From positions 1-64,000 of the forward strand of contig DASPJR010000158.1 in NCBI GenBank assembly GCA_035628505.1: a DNA stretch of 64,000 nucleotides, written 5' to 3'. The notes under the pieces were generated by a model that saw only the letters and a program-made list of their open reading frames with translations, did not search any database and was not told the origin of the DNA. The position numbers and the translations under genes were made by a program. This document shows, one piece after another, positions 40,744-50,172 of this stretch (its first letter is position 1; every line of letters begins with the position of its first letter). Source of the stretch: DASPJR01 sp035628505. GTDB lineage: Bacteria; Planctomycetota; SZUA-567; H5-PLA8.

Positions 40744-42435
40744 TTACTTCGTGGTGGTCAGCTGCTTGCTGCCCTTGTTGGCCAGCTTCGCGCCGCCTTC
40801 GCCAGCGAAGTTGACAGCACCCGTGCCGTTCTGACCGGCGAAGAGCGTGAGCTGCAGCAAGAAGTTCGAGCTGAGGCCGGTCTTAGCCTGGGCGATGCCC
40901 GTCTTGGCCGAGCTCAGGGCGTCGGTAGTTACGCTGCCCTTGCCGTTCTTGGCACTCATCTTAACCGACAGCACCTTGTCCGGTGCCTTGGCGACCTTGC
41001 TCGAAGCAAAGCCGTTCTTGGTCGTGCCGGCGAGTGTGTCGGTGATGGCCTTGGTACCATTTCCGATGGCAACCGAGGCGCTGTTGCCGCCAATCAGCGA
41101 ACCGGTCACGCGGCCGGACGGAAGAGCGATGATACCAACCTTGAAGGAGGTGCCGTCGCCGGTCTTCGCATCCTTACCCGCAACCGAGGTGACTTGGAAG
41201 ACGCCGGTCGGGGTGGTCGGCTGCTGACCGAGCTTGTAAGCCAGCTTGGAGTTCAGAGTAACCGTGTCCGTTCCCTTGAAGAAGACCGCTTTGGTCGTCG
41301 GATTGACCAGGCTGAACTCGATCGAGACATCGCCAGCGCCGAAGCCGGTCAGGGTCAGCTTGGAAGCAGTGAACTTCAGCTGGCCCTTGGTGCTGATCGA
41401 AGCCTTCGTGGCCTTGTCAGCAGTCGTACCCTTGCCCTTCGCATCGAGCGTCACGGCGTCGGAGATGAATAGGCCGCTGGCAACGGTCGCGCTGCCGGGA
41501 ATACCAACATTGGCGATTGAAGTAACCTTCAGGAAGGCCTGCAAGCCATTGAGTTCCGCGAAGGAGAACGTAGGAATCGTCGCGTTGTAGGCGATGCTGT
41601 CCTTGCCAGCCTTGCCCTGCTTGATGGTGATACCGCCGGTGGCCACTTCAGAGGAGACAACCACGTTCGAGTTGATGGCGAGCGTGAAGGTCTGGCCAGG
41701 GGTCGTGCTGCCACGGCCCAGAGCGGCCGCACCCGAGGTGTTCACAGCGTTGATCTTCAGGCTGATCGTGCCAGCCTTCGTCGGCTTGCCAGTGATGGTG
41801 CCGTCGGTGTTGAGGATGAGTCCCACATCGCGCAGAGCAGCAGCGCCAGCCGCATCGGTCGTCACGGACGCCGGGGTGCCATTGATGAACTCAAACTGGG
41901 CGAAGTACGGGCGGAGCTGGAAGCCTTCCGGCAAGACGCTGGTCGCGAAGCGGAACGCAGTGCCGCTGACCAGGGTCAGACGGAAGACGCCCGTGTCATT
42001 GCTTCCGACGAAGTCGGTCACCTGGAAGCCGACGCCAATGTTGTTCGTGACATTGGCAGCGACCGTGAAGGTGAATGAGCCAAACAGCGCGAAGCTGGTC
42101 AGGCTGACATTGCTGAGGCCCAGAGCCGCTCCCGCGGTAACAGGATTAAGAGCAGTTCCGACGCCCGCGCCTGAGAACGTGTAGGGAGGCATGCCACCGG
42201 CGGCCGTCAGACGGCGAGTGAGGGTGCTGCCCGCAGTGATGTCACCCAAGTCGTAGATGTCGGTGCCAGGGATCAGCGGGTTGGTAAACCGCAGTGGCAA
42301 ACTACCCACAGCTCGCGACGAGGCGCCCACTTCATCCGAAGATGAGTTGGTTGTCGCCAACGTATACGAGAAGCCGACCATGGCGAACAGAACGCCAAGA
42401 AGCGCTGCACGGGTGTATCCGGCTAGCTTAGACAT
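40744..42435 (-). CDS. Secreted Ig-like protein, paralogue C
   Basis: The 563-residue protein has the signal peptide SKLAGYTRAALLGVLFAMVGFSYTLA. It opens DLGDITAGSTLTRRLTAAGGMPPYTF, then has TAFRFATSVLPEGFQLRPY and LILNTDGTITGKPTKAGTISLKINAVN. The C-terminal two thirds are Lys/Gly/Thr-rich, rather uniform beta-type sequence (for example FTASKLTLTGFGAGDVSIEFSLV) and nearly free of Cys. AAAGGAGGGGG before ATG 42435 and a very strong terminator suggest high expression. It is probably a surface or matrix structural protein. Confidence 0.75.
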   Translation of the reverse strand: MSKLAGYTRAALLGVLFAMVGFSYTLATTNSSSDEVGASSRAVGSLPLRFTNPLIPGTDIYDLGDITAGSTLTRRLTAAGGMPPYTFSGAGVGTALNPVTAGAALGLSNVSLTSFALFGSFTFTVAANVTNNIGVGFQVTDFVGSNDTGVFRLTLVSGTAFRFATSVLPEGFQLRPYFAQFEFINGTPASVTTDAAGAAALRDVGLILNTDGTITGKPTKAGTISLKINAVNTSGAAALGRGSTTPGQTFTLAINSNVVVSSEVATGGITIKQGKAGKDSIAYNATIPTFSFAELNGLQAFLKVTSIANVGIPGSATVASGLFISDAVTLDAKGKGTTADKATKASISTKGQLKFTASKLTLTGFGAGDVSIEFSLVNPTTKAVFFKGTDTVTLNSKLAYKLGQQPTTPTGVFQVTSVAGKDAKTGDGTSFKVGIIALPSGRVTGSLIGGNSASVAIGNGTKAITDTLAGTTKNGFASSKVAKAPDKVLSVKMSAKNGKGSVTTDALSSAKTGIAQAKTGLSSNFLLQLTLFAGQNGTGAVNFAGEGGAKLANKGSKQLTTTK

Positions 42436-42754
42436 TGTACTTTGTCCCCCTCCTTTGATTACTGCCCTAAACTTTTGACTTCCCCGACACTTGGGAAGCA
42501 TTATCGCATGTTCAAGCGCGGACACAGATCCACGCTATAAATAGTCCTGCCAGATTCTGGAAACCAGAGCAAACTATATGCACGATAAATTAGCCGTCAA
42601 GGCAAATTTTAACTTTTCTTAACGTCGCGAATTTATCGTCTTATTTGCTTCTGCTCCTGCATCTGGAAAAACCGGAAGACCTATTCTTTGTGCATAAGTT
42701 GCAGCAGGCGTTTACTTCCGTTCCAGTTTTTTCCTCGGTAGGATTTGTGCAATC
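42436..42754. other. A+T-richer intergenic region upstream of paralogue C
   Basis: This 319-base gap carries the ribosome site of the paralogue C gene at its left edge. The rest (about 42530-42740) is clearly richer in A+T than the surrounding genes and probably holds the promoter. No ORF, repeat or clear hairpin was found. Confidence 0.45.
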
Positions 42755-43876
42755 TTAGAAGTCACCCAACGTTACCGTGTAGAGCAATTCGCGGAAATCT
42801 TCGGCTTGCGGTTTTCCGATCTCTCGTACTTCTGCGCGAATAATGTAGTTCCCCGGCTCCGTTGGCAGCCAGTTCCGTTCTGCAGCACCCCACATCGAGC
42901 CGTCAGAATCTGCGATCCATTCGAAATCCGCAGCTACAACTTTTTTAACGCCGAAGCGACACTCGCTCTTCCCGAAGATGCTGTCAGGAAAACAATCGAG
43001 CGCTACTGTCGTTCCGAGCGGCGCATATTTGTCCGGGAATGCGTCAAAAGTGAGCAATACCGCATCAGCGACGACAATTGTCTCAGCGAGGGTCGCACTC
43101 GCTTCTACCTCTGTCTGACCTTTGCGTCTTACCTCCACTTTCAGTGAGTACTGTCCGGGCGCCGGGAATTGATAGCCGAGGCTGCGCTCGATTGTCCACT
43201 CCTTGCCGTCATCGGGATGTTTGACGGGCACGTCGTTCACCAGGTAACGCAATTCAAAGAAATCGAGTTCAGCCGTGATCGGATCGGCGAGCGTAACCTC
43301 GACCGTGTACTCTTCACCTGTCAGGCAGCGGTCGTCTTCCTCGACGATAGCCTTGTCGAAGCTGGTGATGAACACTGCCACCGTTTTGATGGTCACTTCT
43401 CGCATCTGCGAGAGAATATTGGGATCCGTGCCGCGCACCTGCACCGCGAACTTGTGATCGCCGCCGCGTTCGACAACGTACTCACGGTCCTTCTGCGTAC
43501 TCCATTCTTCGTTATTCTTGTCTTTGATGACGCTGCCGTTCACCGTCCAGCGGTACTGCACGGCATTGACGGCTTCTGCATCGAGCTTGATGATATCGCC
43601 AATAACGAAGGGAATGAGCGAGCCGTCACCTTCCTTGAAACCGCCGTCGACAAGGTCGCCCACGAAGCCAATCACCGCGGGGCCGTTTTTAGCTTCGATT
43701 GGCTGAGCAAATCTCTGAGCGTCTTCCGTCGTCGAAGTACCTGTGCCGCTGCCGAACTGCGTTGCTTGCAGCGTGTCGCTTGTACCTTTCTTGCGCGAGG
43801 CGCCCACGTAAATCGCGGCGCCGATCATTGCGAATCCAAGCACCCACGCCCACAAATTGTGTTTCACGTCACCCAC
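42755..43876 (-). CDS. Membrane-anchored PKD/Ig-like protein
   Basis: The 373-residue protein has an N-terminal membrane anchor (HNLWAWVLGFAMIGAAIYVGA). Then come three or four beta-sandwich-like segments in the style of PKD domains: AVQYRWTVNGSVIKDKNNEEW, GDHKFAVQVRGTDPNI, FELRYLVNDVPVKHPDDGKEW, YQFPAPGQYSLKVEVRRKG and TEPGNYIIRAEVREIG. The repeated phrase ending in a verb-like x-Y-x-[FV]-x-V is typical of PKD units. The start is GTG 43876 or the GTG three codons later. It is the first gene of the minus-strand cluster of Ig-like proteins and may anchor or display them. Confidence 0.68.
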   Translation of the reverse strand: MGDVKHNLWAWVLGFAMIGAAIYVGASRKKGTSDTLQATQFGSGTGTSTTEDAQRFAQPIEAKNGPAVIGFVGDLVDGGFKEGDGSLIPFVIGDIIKLDAEAVNAVQYRWTVNGSVIKDKNNEEWSTQKDREYVVERGGDHKFAVQVRGTDPNILSQMREVTIKTVAVFITSFDKAIVEEDDRCLTGEEYTVEVTLADPITAELDFFELRYLVNDVPVKHPDDGKEWTIERSLGYQFPAPGQYSLKVEVRRKGQTEVEASATLAETIVVADAVLLTFDAFPDKYAPLGTTVALDCFPDSIFGKSECRFGVKKVVAADFEWIADSDGSMWGAAERNWLPTEPGNYIIRAEVREIGKPQAEDFRELLYTVTLGDF

Positions 43877-44013
43877 CTTCTAATGGACCAGAAAATTGCC
43901 GCGGCCGCCTGAACCGATCTCTAGTGTTTCGAACGGGCGAACATGTTTACCCGCACCACGTCACAAAACCAGTGACGCTTTGGCAGAAGCAAACCTTTAA
44001 CAAAACCTTGAAG

Positions 44014-45006
44014 TCACAGTTGCAGGGCCGCCAGCGCTTCCATCGCCGCTATGTGCTCTGCCCGGGCCGCGCGCAGGCAGGCCGATGCTTCCGTCCGCCG
44101 CGCCGAATCTTGAATCGCGTCCGGCGCATCAAACGGAAATAAGGGTGGAATCTTACTGAAACATTCGACTTCGTGGTCGAAATGCGCTGCTGCTTTGGCG
44201 AAGGCCGCTGCGTGCGCAGCCCACTGCTCGGCTGCTGCCAGACGCCTCAGCCAGGTTGCCGCGGCCGAGCGCGCTTCGGCATAGTATCCTGCATAATAAC
44301 TGGTGCCCCAGTACGGCTGAACCTGCGCGGTTTCGACGGCCGTCGACCAGGCATTGTATGCGGCCGGGCCGGCGGCCAGATCGGCGGGCACCTCGATGGG
44401 CTTGCCGGCGCTGTCGCTCTCCTGCCCGAGGTGATGGCGCACGCCCTCCTTTATTGACTCACTCGCCGCCGCATGTTCATCGTAGTCGGCCACCGATCCC
44501 GTGGGCACGATGAAGAAGATCAGCGGCGGGTTCTGCGAGCCCACATCCTGGACGTTGATCGGCGCATCGTTCTGACCGTCCATGAACGTGCTGACGTGGT
44601 ACTCTTCAGTGTCGTTATCGAGTCCCCGGATAATCCCAAAAGCGGGGCCATGCAGACCGTAGGCAATGGCCGGCCGGCCATCTTCAAGCGCTTTCTCGCA
44701 GGCATCCATCCAGACGAATTGAAGCTCACGCAGGTCCTTGGCGGTATAGAAAAAATCACGCAGGCCCGCCATGGCATCAAAGCCCATGCGCCTGAAGATC
44801 TGCGTGCAGGTCTCATCCCACTGCCTCGGCAGAAGGCCGACAGGGTCCAGCGAGCGATGAATCTGGGTTCTAAACGCCAGGCCCGACAATCCCCAGAGCT
44901 CGTCCATGTCGCGCTGCGCGTCGATGGCTTTGAGCACGCCATGAAGCGCGCCCAGAAAGCTGTTCATACAGGGGTGAAAGCGGGCATCGACTTCGATCAG
45001 CGGCAC
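44014..45006 (-). CDS. Protein of unknown function (BtrH_N-like N-terminus possible)
   Basis: The 330-residue protein has no signal peptide. The N-terminal part (CMNSFLGALHGVLKAIDAQ, LWGLSGLAFRTQIHRSLDP, IFRRMGFDAMAGLRDF) resembles BtrH-type N-terminal domains, with a Cys early in the chain. The middle contains GRPAIAYGLHGPAFGIIRGLDNDTEEYHVST, like a C39-type papain-fold core with His and Asn/Asp. The C-terminal third is Ala-rich and helical. The catalytic reading is uncertain. The start is GTG 45006 behind GAGGAG. Confidence 0.5.
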   Translation of the reverse strand: MPLIEVDARFHPCMNSFLGALHGVLKAIDAQRDMDELWGLSGLAFRTQIHRSLDPVGLLPRQWDETCTQIFRRMGFDAMAGLRDFFYTAKDLRELQFVWMDACEKALEDGRPAIAYGLHGPAFGIIRGLDNDTEEYHVSTFMDGQNDAPINVQDVGSQNPPLIFFIVPTGSVADYDEHAAASESIKEGVRHHLGQESDSAGKPIEVPADLAAGPAAYNAWSTAVETAQVQPYWGTSYYAGYYAEARSAAATWLRRLAAAEQWAAHAAAFAKAAAHFDHEVECFSKIPPLFPFDAPDAIQDSARRTEASACLRAARAEHIAAMEALAALQL

Positions 45007-45087
45007 AGCAATCTCCTCTAGTACAGACGGACACGTTAAGAGGCGAGGAGGTAAAAGGCAATGCGGCAGAGAATCAGCACGCGCATA

Positions 45088-45585
45088 TCACTGCCTTGCC
45101 TTCGATGCGTCTTCTCTCCGCATCAGCGCTACAACGGTGATAGTCAGGCCCGCGCCCAGGAACATGATGAATGGGTTCAGCGCGAATATGACCATCATCA
45201 CGACCAGAAATACGGGAAGTGCTAGGCCAAGCGTCGCCCCCATCCACGCTCCCATCACGACCGCACGAGCGGTCGAAAGTGCCGAGCTTTCATCCTCGAT
45301 CTTCATCAATACTCGGCAGCAGAACGCCCCCAGAAGTTGCGCCGGAAAAAGGGGCAGCAACCAGAAGCCGTTCACTGCGTTGTCCGGTGAGGACATTGCG
45401 TGCACGCCAAGCGCGATCGACGGCGCCAGCCCCAGCATCAGCGCATAGATGTCCGTGATCGAATAGTTGAATGCCCGCGTCGGATCGTTCTGGCGAAAAT
45501 TCCGCCAGGACCTGCGTGCGATCAGAAGCAGAATCCATATGTACAGTCCGCACACAATAGCGGCGGGTACGATAAAATCAGCCAT
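45088..45585 (-). CDS. Small four-helix membrane protein, paralogue 1
   Basis: The 165-residue protein has about four to five membrane helices (FIVPAAIVCGLYIWILLLIA, GATLGLALPVFLVVMMVIFAL). After the first helix it has FRQNDPTRAFNYSITDIYALMLGLAPSI. The gene behind it (45615-46100) encodes CPGRTFNYHITDIWAAMLALTPTL in the same place, so the two are tandem paralogues of an unrecognised family. The Asn-Tyr-x-Ile-Thr-Asp-Ile motif is their signature. Confidence 0.65.
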   Translation of the reverse strand: MADFIVPAAIVCGLYIWILLLIARRSWRNFRQNDPTRAFNYSITDIYALMLGLAPSIALGVHAMSSPDNAVNGFWLLPLFPAQLLGAFCCRVLMKIEDESSALSTARAVVMGAWMGATLGLALPVFLVVMMVIFALNPFIMFLGAGLTITVVALMRREDASKARQ

Positions 45586-45614
45586 ACGGACTCAACTTTA
45601 CCCGCAAGACGTGA

Positions 45615-46100
45615 TTAATTCAGACGTTTTGCGGACGCTCGATTCATGACGTAGTTAACCAGAATAATTCCAGTCAAGACCAGCGTTAGCGGCCAGAATG
45701 CGATCAGGATCGCCGCTGCAACAATGCACGCAAAGGGAGCGACGGCCCCCAGCAGCGCGCCGGTCAGGATTGAGATCGCCGAATCCCACGCGCTAATTGC
45801 ACCGTTATAAGGAGGCAGTTCGATGTGGATGCGGCCGACGAATAGACCAGCAATTTGCCCAGCTCCGATCAGCGCTCCCAGAAACAAGTTCTCCTCCCAG
45901 AACATCATCGGATTGGCGGCAAGCACCTCCTTTATAAGGAGCAGCGTGGGAGTCAGCGCCAGCATTGCCGCCCAGATATCGGTGATGTGGTAATTAAAGG
46001 TGCGCCCGGGGCAATTCTGCTTGTAAGCACGCCAGTAATGCCTTGCGGCGAACACAAGCACAGCAAGATAGAAGGCGGAGAACAGAATAATGACCCACAT
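45615..46100 (-). CDS. Small four-helix membrane protein, paralogue 2
   Basis: The 161-residue protein has helices WVIILFSAFYLAVLVFAA and GALLGAVAPFACIVAAAILIAFW and the shared motif FNYHITDI. ATG 46100 was chosen because the resulting protein aligns end to end with the 165-residue paralogue. Earlier in-frame Mets at 46139 and 46271 would add a charged, unrelated leader. No ribosome site is visible at any of them. It lies 29 bases upstream of paralogue 1 and is probably cotranscribed. Confidence 0.6.
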   Translation of the reverse strand: MWVIILFSAFYLAVLVFAARHYWRAYKQNCPGRTFNYHITDIWAAMLALTPTLLLIKEVLAANPMMFWEENLFLGALIGAGQIAGLFVGRIHIELPPYNGAISAWDSAISILTGALLGAVAPFACIVAAAILIAFWPLTLVLTGIILVNYVMNRASAKRLN

Positions 46101-46258
46101 AACTGTTATTACGGAGTGGGTTTGAAGTGGGTCTCGCATTTTTTTAAAATAAATGCAACGCACATGCGCATCCCGGCGTCCAATAGCTGTTATCCTTGAT
46201 GTGCCGATGTCTCTGAACAGGTATGCGCTGTCATCTGCGAGTAATTTGGAAACTGAGA

Positions 46259-47428
46259 ATGAAACGTACACTTTTGTCAGTCGTGCTGGTTCTGATCGCT
46301 GTAGCCTCGGTCGCTGTTGCCGGAGAACGCGGCGGCGGAGGAGGTGGTGGCGGCGGTGGCGGTGGCCGCTTCGGGGTTCTCGACAACGTTCAAATGGAAT
46401 GGCACTCGTCGGTTGGGGCGGCCAAATCCTGGGCGCAGCGCGAGAACGGTCCAGTGATGCTTGTCGTTCACAGCGGCACGCCCGAAGAAGGCAAGGTCAT
46501 CGATAAGATGGCGTCCTGGCCGCAGTCGATCGAGCTGAGCCGCTCTAAAATGGCTGCTGTGAAACTGAAGAATACTGACCGCGAAGCAGCCGAAGCGATG
46601 AGCATGCTCAAGCTCAAGCCGCCGGCGATTGCTTTCCTCGACAAGAACGGCAATCCGCTCGTCGGCATGCCCATTCCCGAACAGGTGACGGCAATCGCGC
46701 AGGTCGTCAACGGCTGGAAAACAGTCGCTGGAAATATCGACGCCTTCTTCAAGGACCACCAGCAGCGCGGCGAGCGCTACCTTTCATCGGGCAAGCTGAA
46801 GAACGCCTACCTTGAATTCTCTTTTGGCGCGCCATTCAAAGGACCGGAAGCTGAAAAAATGCGTGCCGGGCAGCAGAAAATCGAAGCACAGTGGCTCAAG
46901 CTGCTGGAGATCGGCAGCAAGCTCCCGGGTATCGCCAAGGAAGCCGTCTTCAAGGGCCTGCGTCGCGACACGTTGGGCACCACCTACGCCGCCACGATGG
47001 AGAAGTACATTAACGATCCGTCTTCCGCTGTCGCCGGTAGTGCTCCGGCTGTTGCCGCGGCGCCAAACACCAAATCGCTTGCGGAAGTAGCGCGTTCGTC
47101 CGGCGGCGGAATGGTCTCCGCATCGCGCGATGATGTCGAAGACACCGGCATGGACACCGGAATTCTCGCGCGCAGCGACAACCCGAAACTCAAGCAGGCC
47201 GAAGCTCTCTTGAAAGAGGGTCTGGTCGACTACAAGAAAGCCACGGCCGAAAGCGCGGACCGCGGACCCGAGCGCAACAAGCTTCTGCAGAACGCGCGCA
47301 CCAAGTTCGAGCAGACGCTAACGCTGTGCGAAGAAGCGCAGAAAACGAAGGCAGATCCGGGCATCGAGAAGCTGATGGAGAAGACATCGATGCTGATGTA
47401 CGGGGCGCTGAAATACCAGAGTCTCTAA
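46259..47428 (+). CDS. Secreted thioredoxin-fold-like protein without Cys pair, with polyglycine run
   Basis: The 389-residue protein has a signal peptide (MKRTLLSVVLVLIAVASVAVAGE), then about twelve Gly in a row (46331-46366). A domain follows that fits a thioredoxin-like pattern: GAAKSWAQRENGPVMLVVHS, MAAVKLKNTDREAAEAMSMLKLKPPAIAFLDKNGNPL. The place of the CxxC is taken by HSGTPEEG, so it cannot be a redox enzyme of the usual kind. The C-terminal half is helical with TPR-like stretches (LLKEGLVDYKKATAESADRG). ATG 46259 follows GGAAACTGAG. Confidence 0.62.
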   Translation: MKRTLLSVVLVLIAVASVAVAGERGGGGGGGGGGGGRFGVLDNVQMEWHSSVGAAKSWAQRENGPVMLVVHSGTPEEGKVIDKMASWPQSIELSRSKMAAVKLKNTDREAAEAMSMLKLKPPAIAFLDKNGNPLVGMPIPEQVTAIAQVVNGWKTVAGNIDAFFKDHQQRGERYLSSGKLKNAYLEFSFGAPFKGPEAEKMRAGQQKIEAQWLKLLEIGSKLPGIAKEAVFKGLRRDTLGTTYAATMEKYINDPSSAVAGSAPAVAAAPNTKSLAEVARSSGGGMVSASRDDVEDTGMDTGILARSDNPKLKQAEALLKEGLVDYKKATAESADRGPERNKLLQNARTKFEQTLTLCEEAQKTKADPGIEKLMEKTSMLMYGALKYQSL

Positions 47429-47531
47429 TCTCCGAAAAAAATCTGCGGTTCGCCGGTAAAATGCGAACTATTGTCTAGGCAACGTTCTGTTGGCTATGCT
47501 ATTTTCGCCCTCGCTAATTCGAGGTGCGAAA

Positions 47532-49286
47532 ATGCACGACATCGGACTCATTCTTACAATAACGCTGGGGCTCGCTGCCGCTCTGGTGCTGGGCTACACG
47601 GCGCAGCGAATCGGCTTATCGCCAATCGTCGGCTACCTGCTGGCGGGCATTGCCGTGGGACCCCACACGCCAGGGTTCGTGGCCGACTCGAAAATGGCCG
47701 CGCAACTGGCGGAAATCGGCGTCATCCTGCTGATGTTCGGTGTCGGCCTGCATTTTCATCTCAAGGATCTGCTCGCAGTCAAAGCGATCGCTATTCCTGG
47801 CGCGGTAGGACAGAGCGTCGTTGCAACGGGTCTGGGTTGCGTCGTCGCCGTGCTCTTTGATTGGTCGCTTTCGGCGGGAGTAGTACTGGGAATCGCCATC
47901 TCGGTCGCCAGCACGGTGGTTCTCATCCGCGTGCTGATGGACAACGATGCGCTTTCGACGCATCAGGGACACATCGCCGTTGGCTGGCTGATCGTCGAAG
48001 ACATTTTCACCGTCATCGTGCTCGTGCTGCTTCCGGCCGTCGCCGCGTCATTGTCAGGGCGGAGCGAAACAGGACTATTCACGTCTCTGCTGAGCGCTCT
48101 GCTCAAGCTGATCATTCTGACGGCGCTGGTTCTGCTCGCCGGAGCGCGTGTGATTCCCTGGCTGATGGCGCACGTTGCCCGTACACGCTCGCGGGAGCTT
48201 TTCACGCTGGCGGTGCTGGTCGTGGCGCTGGGCATTGCAACGGGATCGGCCGTTTTCTTCGGCGCGTCGATGGCGCTCGGCGCTTTTCTAGCAGGAATGG
48301 TCGTGGGCCAGTCCGAGGTGAGCCACCAGGCCGCTGCGGACGCGCTGCCCATGCGCGATGCATTCGCCGTGCTCTTTTTTGTTTCAGTAGGAATGCTCTT
48401 TGACCCCAGCTTCCTGATTGCGCAGCCGCTGCTGGTGCTTGCGGTGCTGGCTGTAATCATGATTGGTAAGCCACTGGCCGCGATGGTTATTGTGTGGGCG
48501 TTCGGATATCCGTTGCGCGTGAGCCTGACGATCGCGCTGGCTCTGGCGCAGATCGGCGAGTTCTCCTTCATCCTCGCTGACGCGGCGCGCGAGATTCTTC
48601 CTCAGCAGGGCCGCAGTGTTCTTGTCGCGGCCGCTCTGCTGTCGATTACGGCAAATCCCATTCTGTTCCGGAGCATGGGCAGCATCGAACGGGCAGTGCA
48701 CAAATCACCGCGTCTCTGGCGTTTCCTGAATCGCCGCGACGAAGGCTTGCCCTCAGCGGGGATGGCCGCCACCGAACCGGAGACCCGCGTTCCCGGTGGC
48801 CGGCTCAGCGCAGTGGTGGTCGGTTACGGGCCGGTCGGAAAAACGCTGACACGCATTCTTAACGACTTCGGCGTTCACCCAACCATCGTCGATCTGAACA
48901 TCGACACCGTCCACAAGCTGACTGAGGAAGGAAACGCCGCCATCTATGGTGATGCAGGGCGGCGCGACATCCTCCAGGCAGCGGGTATCGAAGAAGCCAC
49001 CTACCTCATCGTGACACTGCCGGACCTGACGGCGCGCTTCCCAGTGATCGCGACGGCTCGCATGCTTAATCCAAGACTGAAGATTATCGTGCGCGCTCGC
49101 TATCTGGGCGAGCGAGCGATGCTCGAAGAGTCCGGCGCCACGGCCGTGGCCTACGAGGAAGCGGAGGTGGCGGTCAAACTCGCCGAATACCTGCTGCGCG
49201 AAACGGGCGCTTCCAAAGCGCAGCTCGAAAGCGAAGCGGCGCGCGTGCGTGAAGAATTATCGCTGCGGCCCGAGCGAACGGCGTAA
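47532..49286 (+). CDS. YbaL/KefB-type monovalent cation:proton antiporter (CPA2 family)
   Basis: The 584-residue protein has an N-terminal transporter with about twelve helices, very close to E. coli YbaL: SPIVGYLLAGIAVGPHTPGFVAD, LAEIGVILLMFGVGLHFHLKDL, GWLIVEDIFTVIVLVLLPAVA and RDAFAVLFFVSVGMLFDP. The C-terminal cytoplasmic part has a TrkA_N (RCK) nucleotide-binding fold, VVVGYGPVGKTLTRIL...IVDLN. Members exchange K+ or Na+ for H+ and are gated by NAD(H) or glutathione. GAGGTG precedes ATG 47532, chosen over an upstream in-frame start without ribosome site. Confidence 0.94.
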   Translation: MHDIGLILTITLGLAAALVLGYTAQRIGLSPIVGYLLAGIAVGPHTPGFVADSKMAAQLAEIGVILLMFGVGLHFHLKDLLAVKAIAIPGAVGQSVVATGLGCVVAVLFDWSLSAGVVLGIAISVASTVVLIRVLMDNDALSTHQGHIAVGWLIVEDIFTVIVLVLLPAVAASLSGRSETGLFTSLLSALLKLIILTALVLLAGARVIPWLMAHVARTRSRELFTLAVLVVALGIATGSAVFFGASMALGAFLAGMVVGQSEVSHQAAADALPMRDAFAVLFFVSVGMLFDPSFLIAQPLLVLAVLAVIMIGKPLAAMVIVWAFGYPLRVSLTIALALAQIGEFSFILADAAREILPQQGRSVLVAAALLSITANPILFRSMGSIERAVHKSPRLWRFLNRRDEGLPSAGMAATEPETRVPGGRLSAVVVGYGPVGKTLTRILNDFGVHPTIVDLNIDTVHKLTEEGNAAIYGDAGRRDILQAAGIEEATYLIVTLPDLTARFPVIATARMLNPRLKIIVRARYLGERAMLEESGATAVAYEEAEVAVKLAEYLLRETGASKAQLESEAARVREELSLRPERTA

Positions 49287-49389
49287 CTGTGCGTCATCGA
49301 CTTCAACAGGGAGGCGCGTAGAGCGCGGAGACCCTTGAGCAAACAGCGCAAGCGATCGCACCGATTGCTGTTCATGGATCATGCATCGA

Positions 49390-50172
49390 TTACTTTCCGG
49401 CCGCGGCAATCTCCTTGCGTTTGCCGCTGATGATATCAATGATGATGGCGCGTACATCGTCGTAACCGGGTTCGTCCTTAAAGAACGCATACGTCTTGTG
49501 CGTCTTTCCGCCATCGAAGTAACCGTCGAGATGAAATCGGCGCTCGCCGGCCTTGAGCGCGCCTTGCTCGCGTGCGATGGCGTTGATCATGTCGTACGAG
49601 CCCAGCGTGATGCGCGACTTTTCAGTCGCACCGTCGGCATCCAGAATCTGGAAGAGATAGCGCACCGCAAACTCACCGCCTAATTCGAAGAACTCGTACG
49701 CCCGCACGCTTGTGCCGTTCACTTCAAACTGCTCCAGGCAATACGACGGTTTCTTTTTGAACTCGGCATCTTCGGTGCTCTGGTGAAGCTGTATCAGAGA
49801 TGCGCGTTCACGGTCGCGCGCGGCTTTTTGCCCAGCCGCCTGCCAGGTCTGCACCAGCTTTGCCCGGACCTGGTGATCGTCAGGCCGCAGCACCTTCAAC
49901 GTTACCCACATCTTGCTGGCCGTCGCGAAGTCGCCCTTGAGATAAGCGGCCAGTCCGGCGTTGTAGAGCACCCGCGTGTCCTGCGGCTGCAATGCCAGCG
50001 CCTCCTTATATTTGGCCAGCGCATCGGCGTAGCGCGACTGCGCCATCAGCGCGTCACCGGCATCCATTAGTTTGGTCGTTTCGCCGCTCTCCCCTGCCCA
50101 GCAGAGACTGCTGCTCATCGAGATGAAGGAAACCAGCAACAGGGCAATCGAGGGTACTCGCGCGCTTTTCAT
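49390..50172 (-). CDS. Secreted TPR-containing protein
   Basis: The 260-residue protein has a signal peptide (SIALLLVSFISMSSSLCWAG), two to three TPR units (DAGDALMAQSRYADALAKYKEALALQPQDTRVLYNAGLAAYLKGDFATASKMW is the region, about 30-90) and a beta-rich C-terminal domain of unknown type (FFELGGEFAVRYLFQILDAD, KSRITLGSYDMINAIAREQG). The TPR part probably binds a partner. ATG 50172 has GGAG eight bases upstream. It is divergent from the kinase gene at 50286. Confidence 0.78.
   Translation of the reverse strand: MKSARVPSIALLLVSFISMSSSLCWAGESGETTKLMDAGDALMAQSRYADALAKYKEALALQPQDTRVLYNAGLAAYLKGDFATASKMWVTLKVLRPDDHQVRAKLVQTWQAAGQKAARDRERASLIQLHQSTEDAEFKKKPSYCLEQFEVNGTSVRAYEFFELGGEFAVRYLFQILDADGATEKSRITLGSYDMINAIAREQGALKAGERRFHLDGYFDGGKTHKTYAFFKDEPGYDDVRAIIIDIISGKRKEIAAAGK

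Noticed and set aside
46331..46366. Possible frameshift at the GGN run
   Set aside because: The frame is open on both sides, with a signal peptide before and a coherent domain after, so the run encodes polyglycine.
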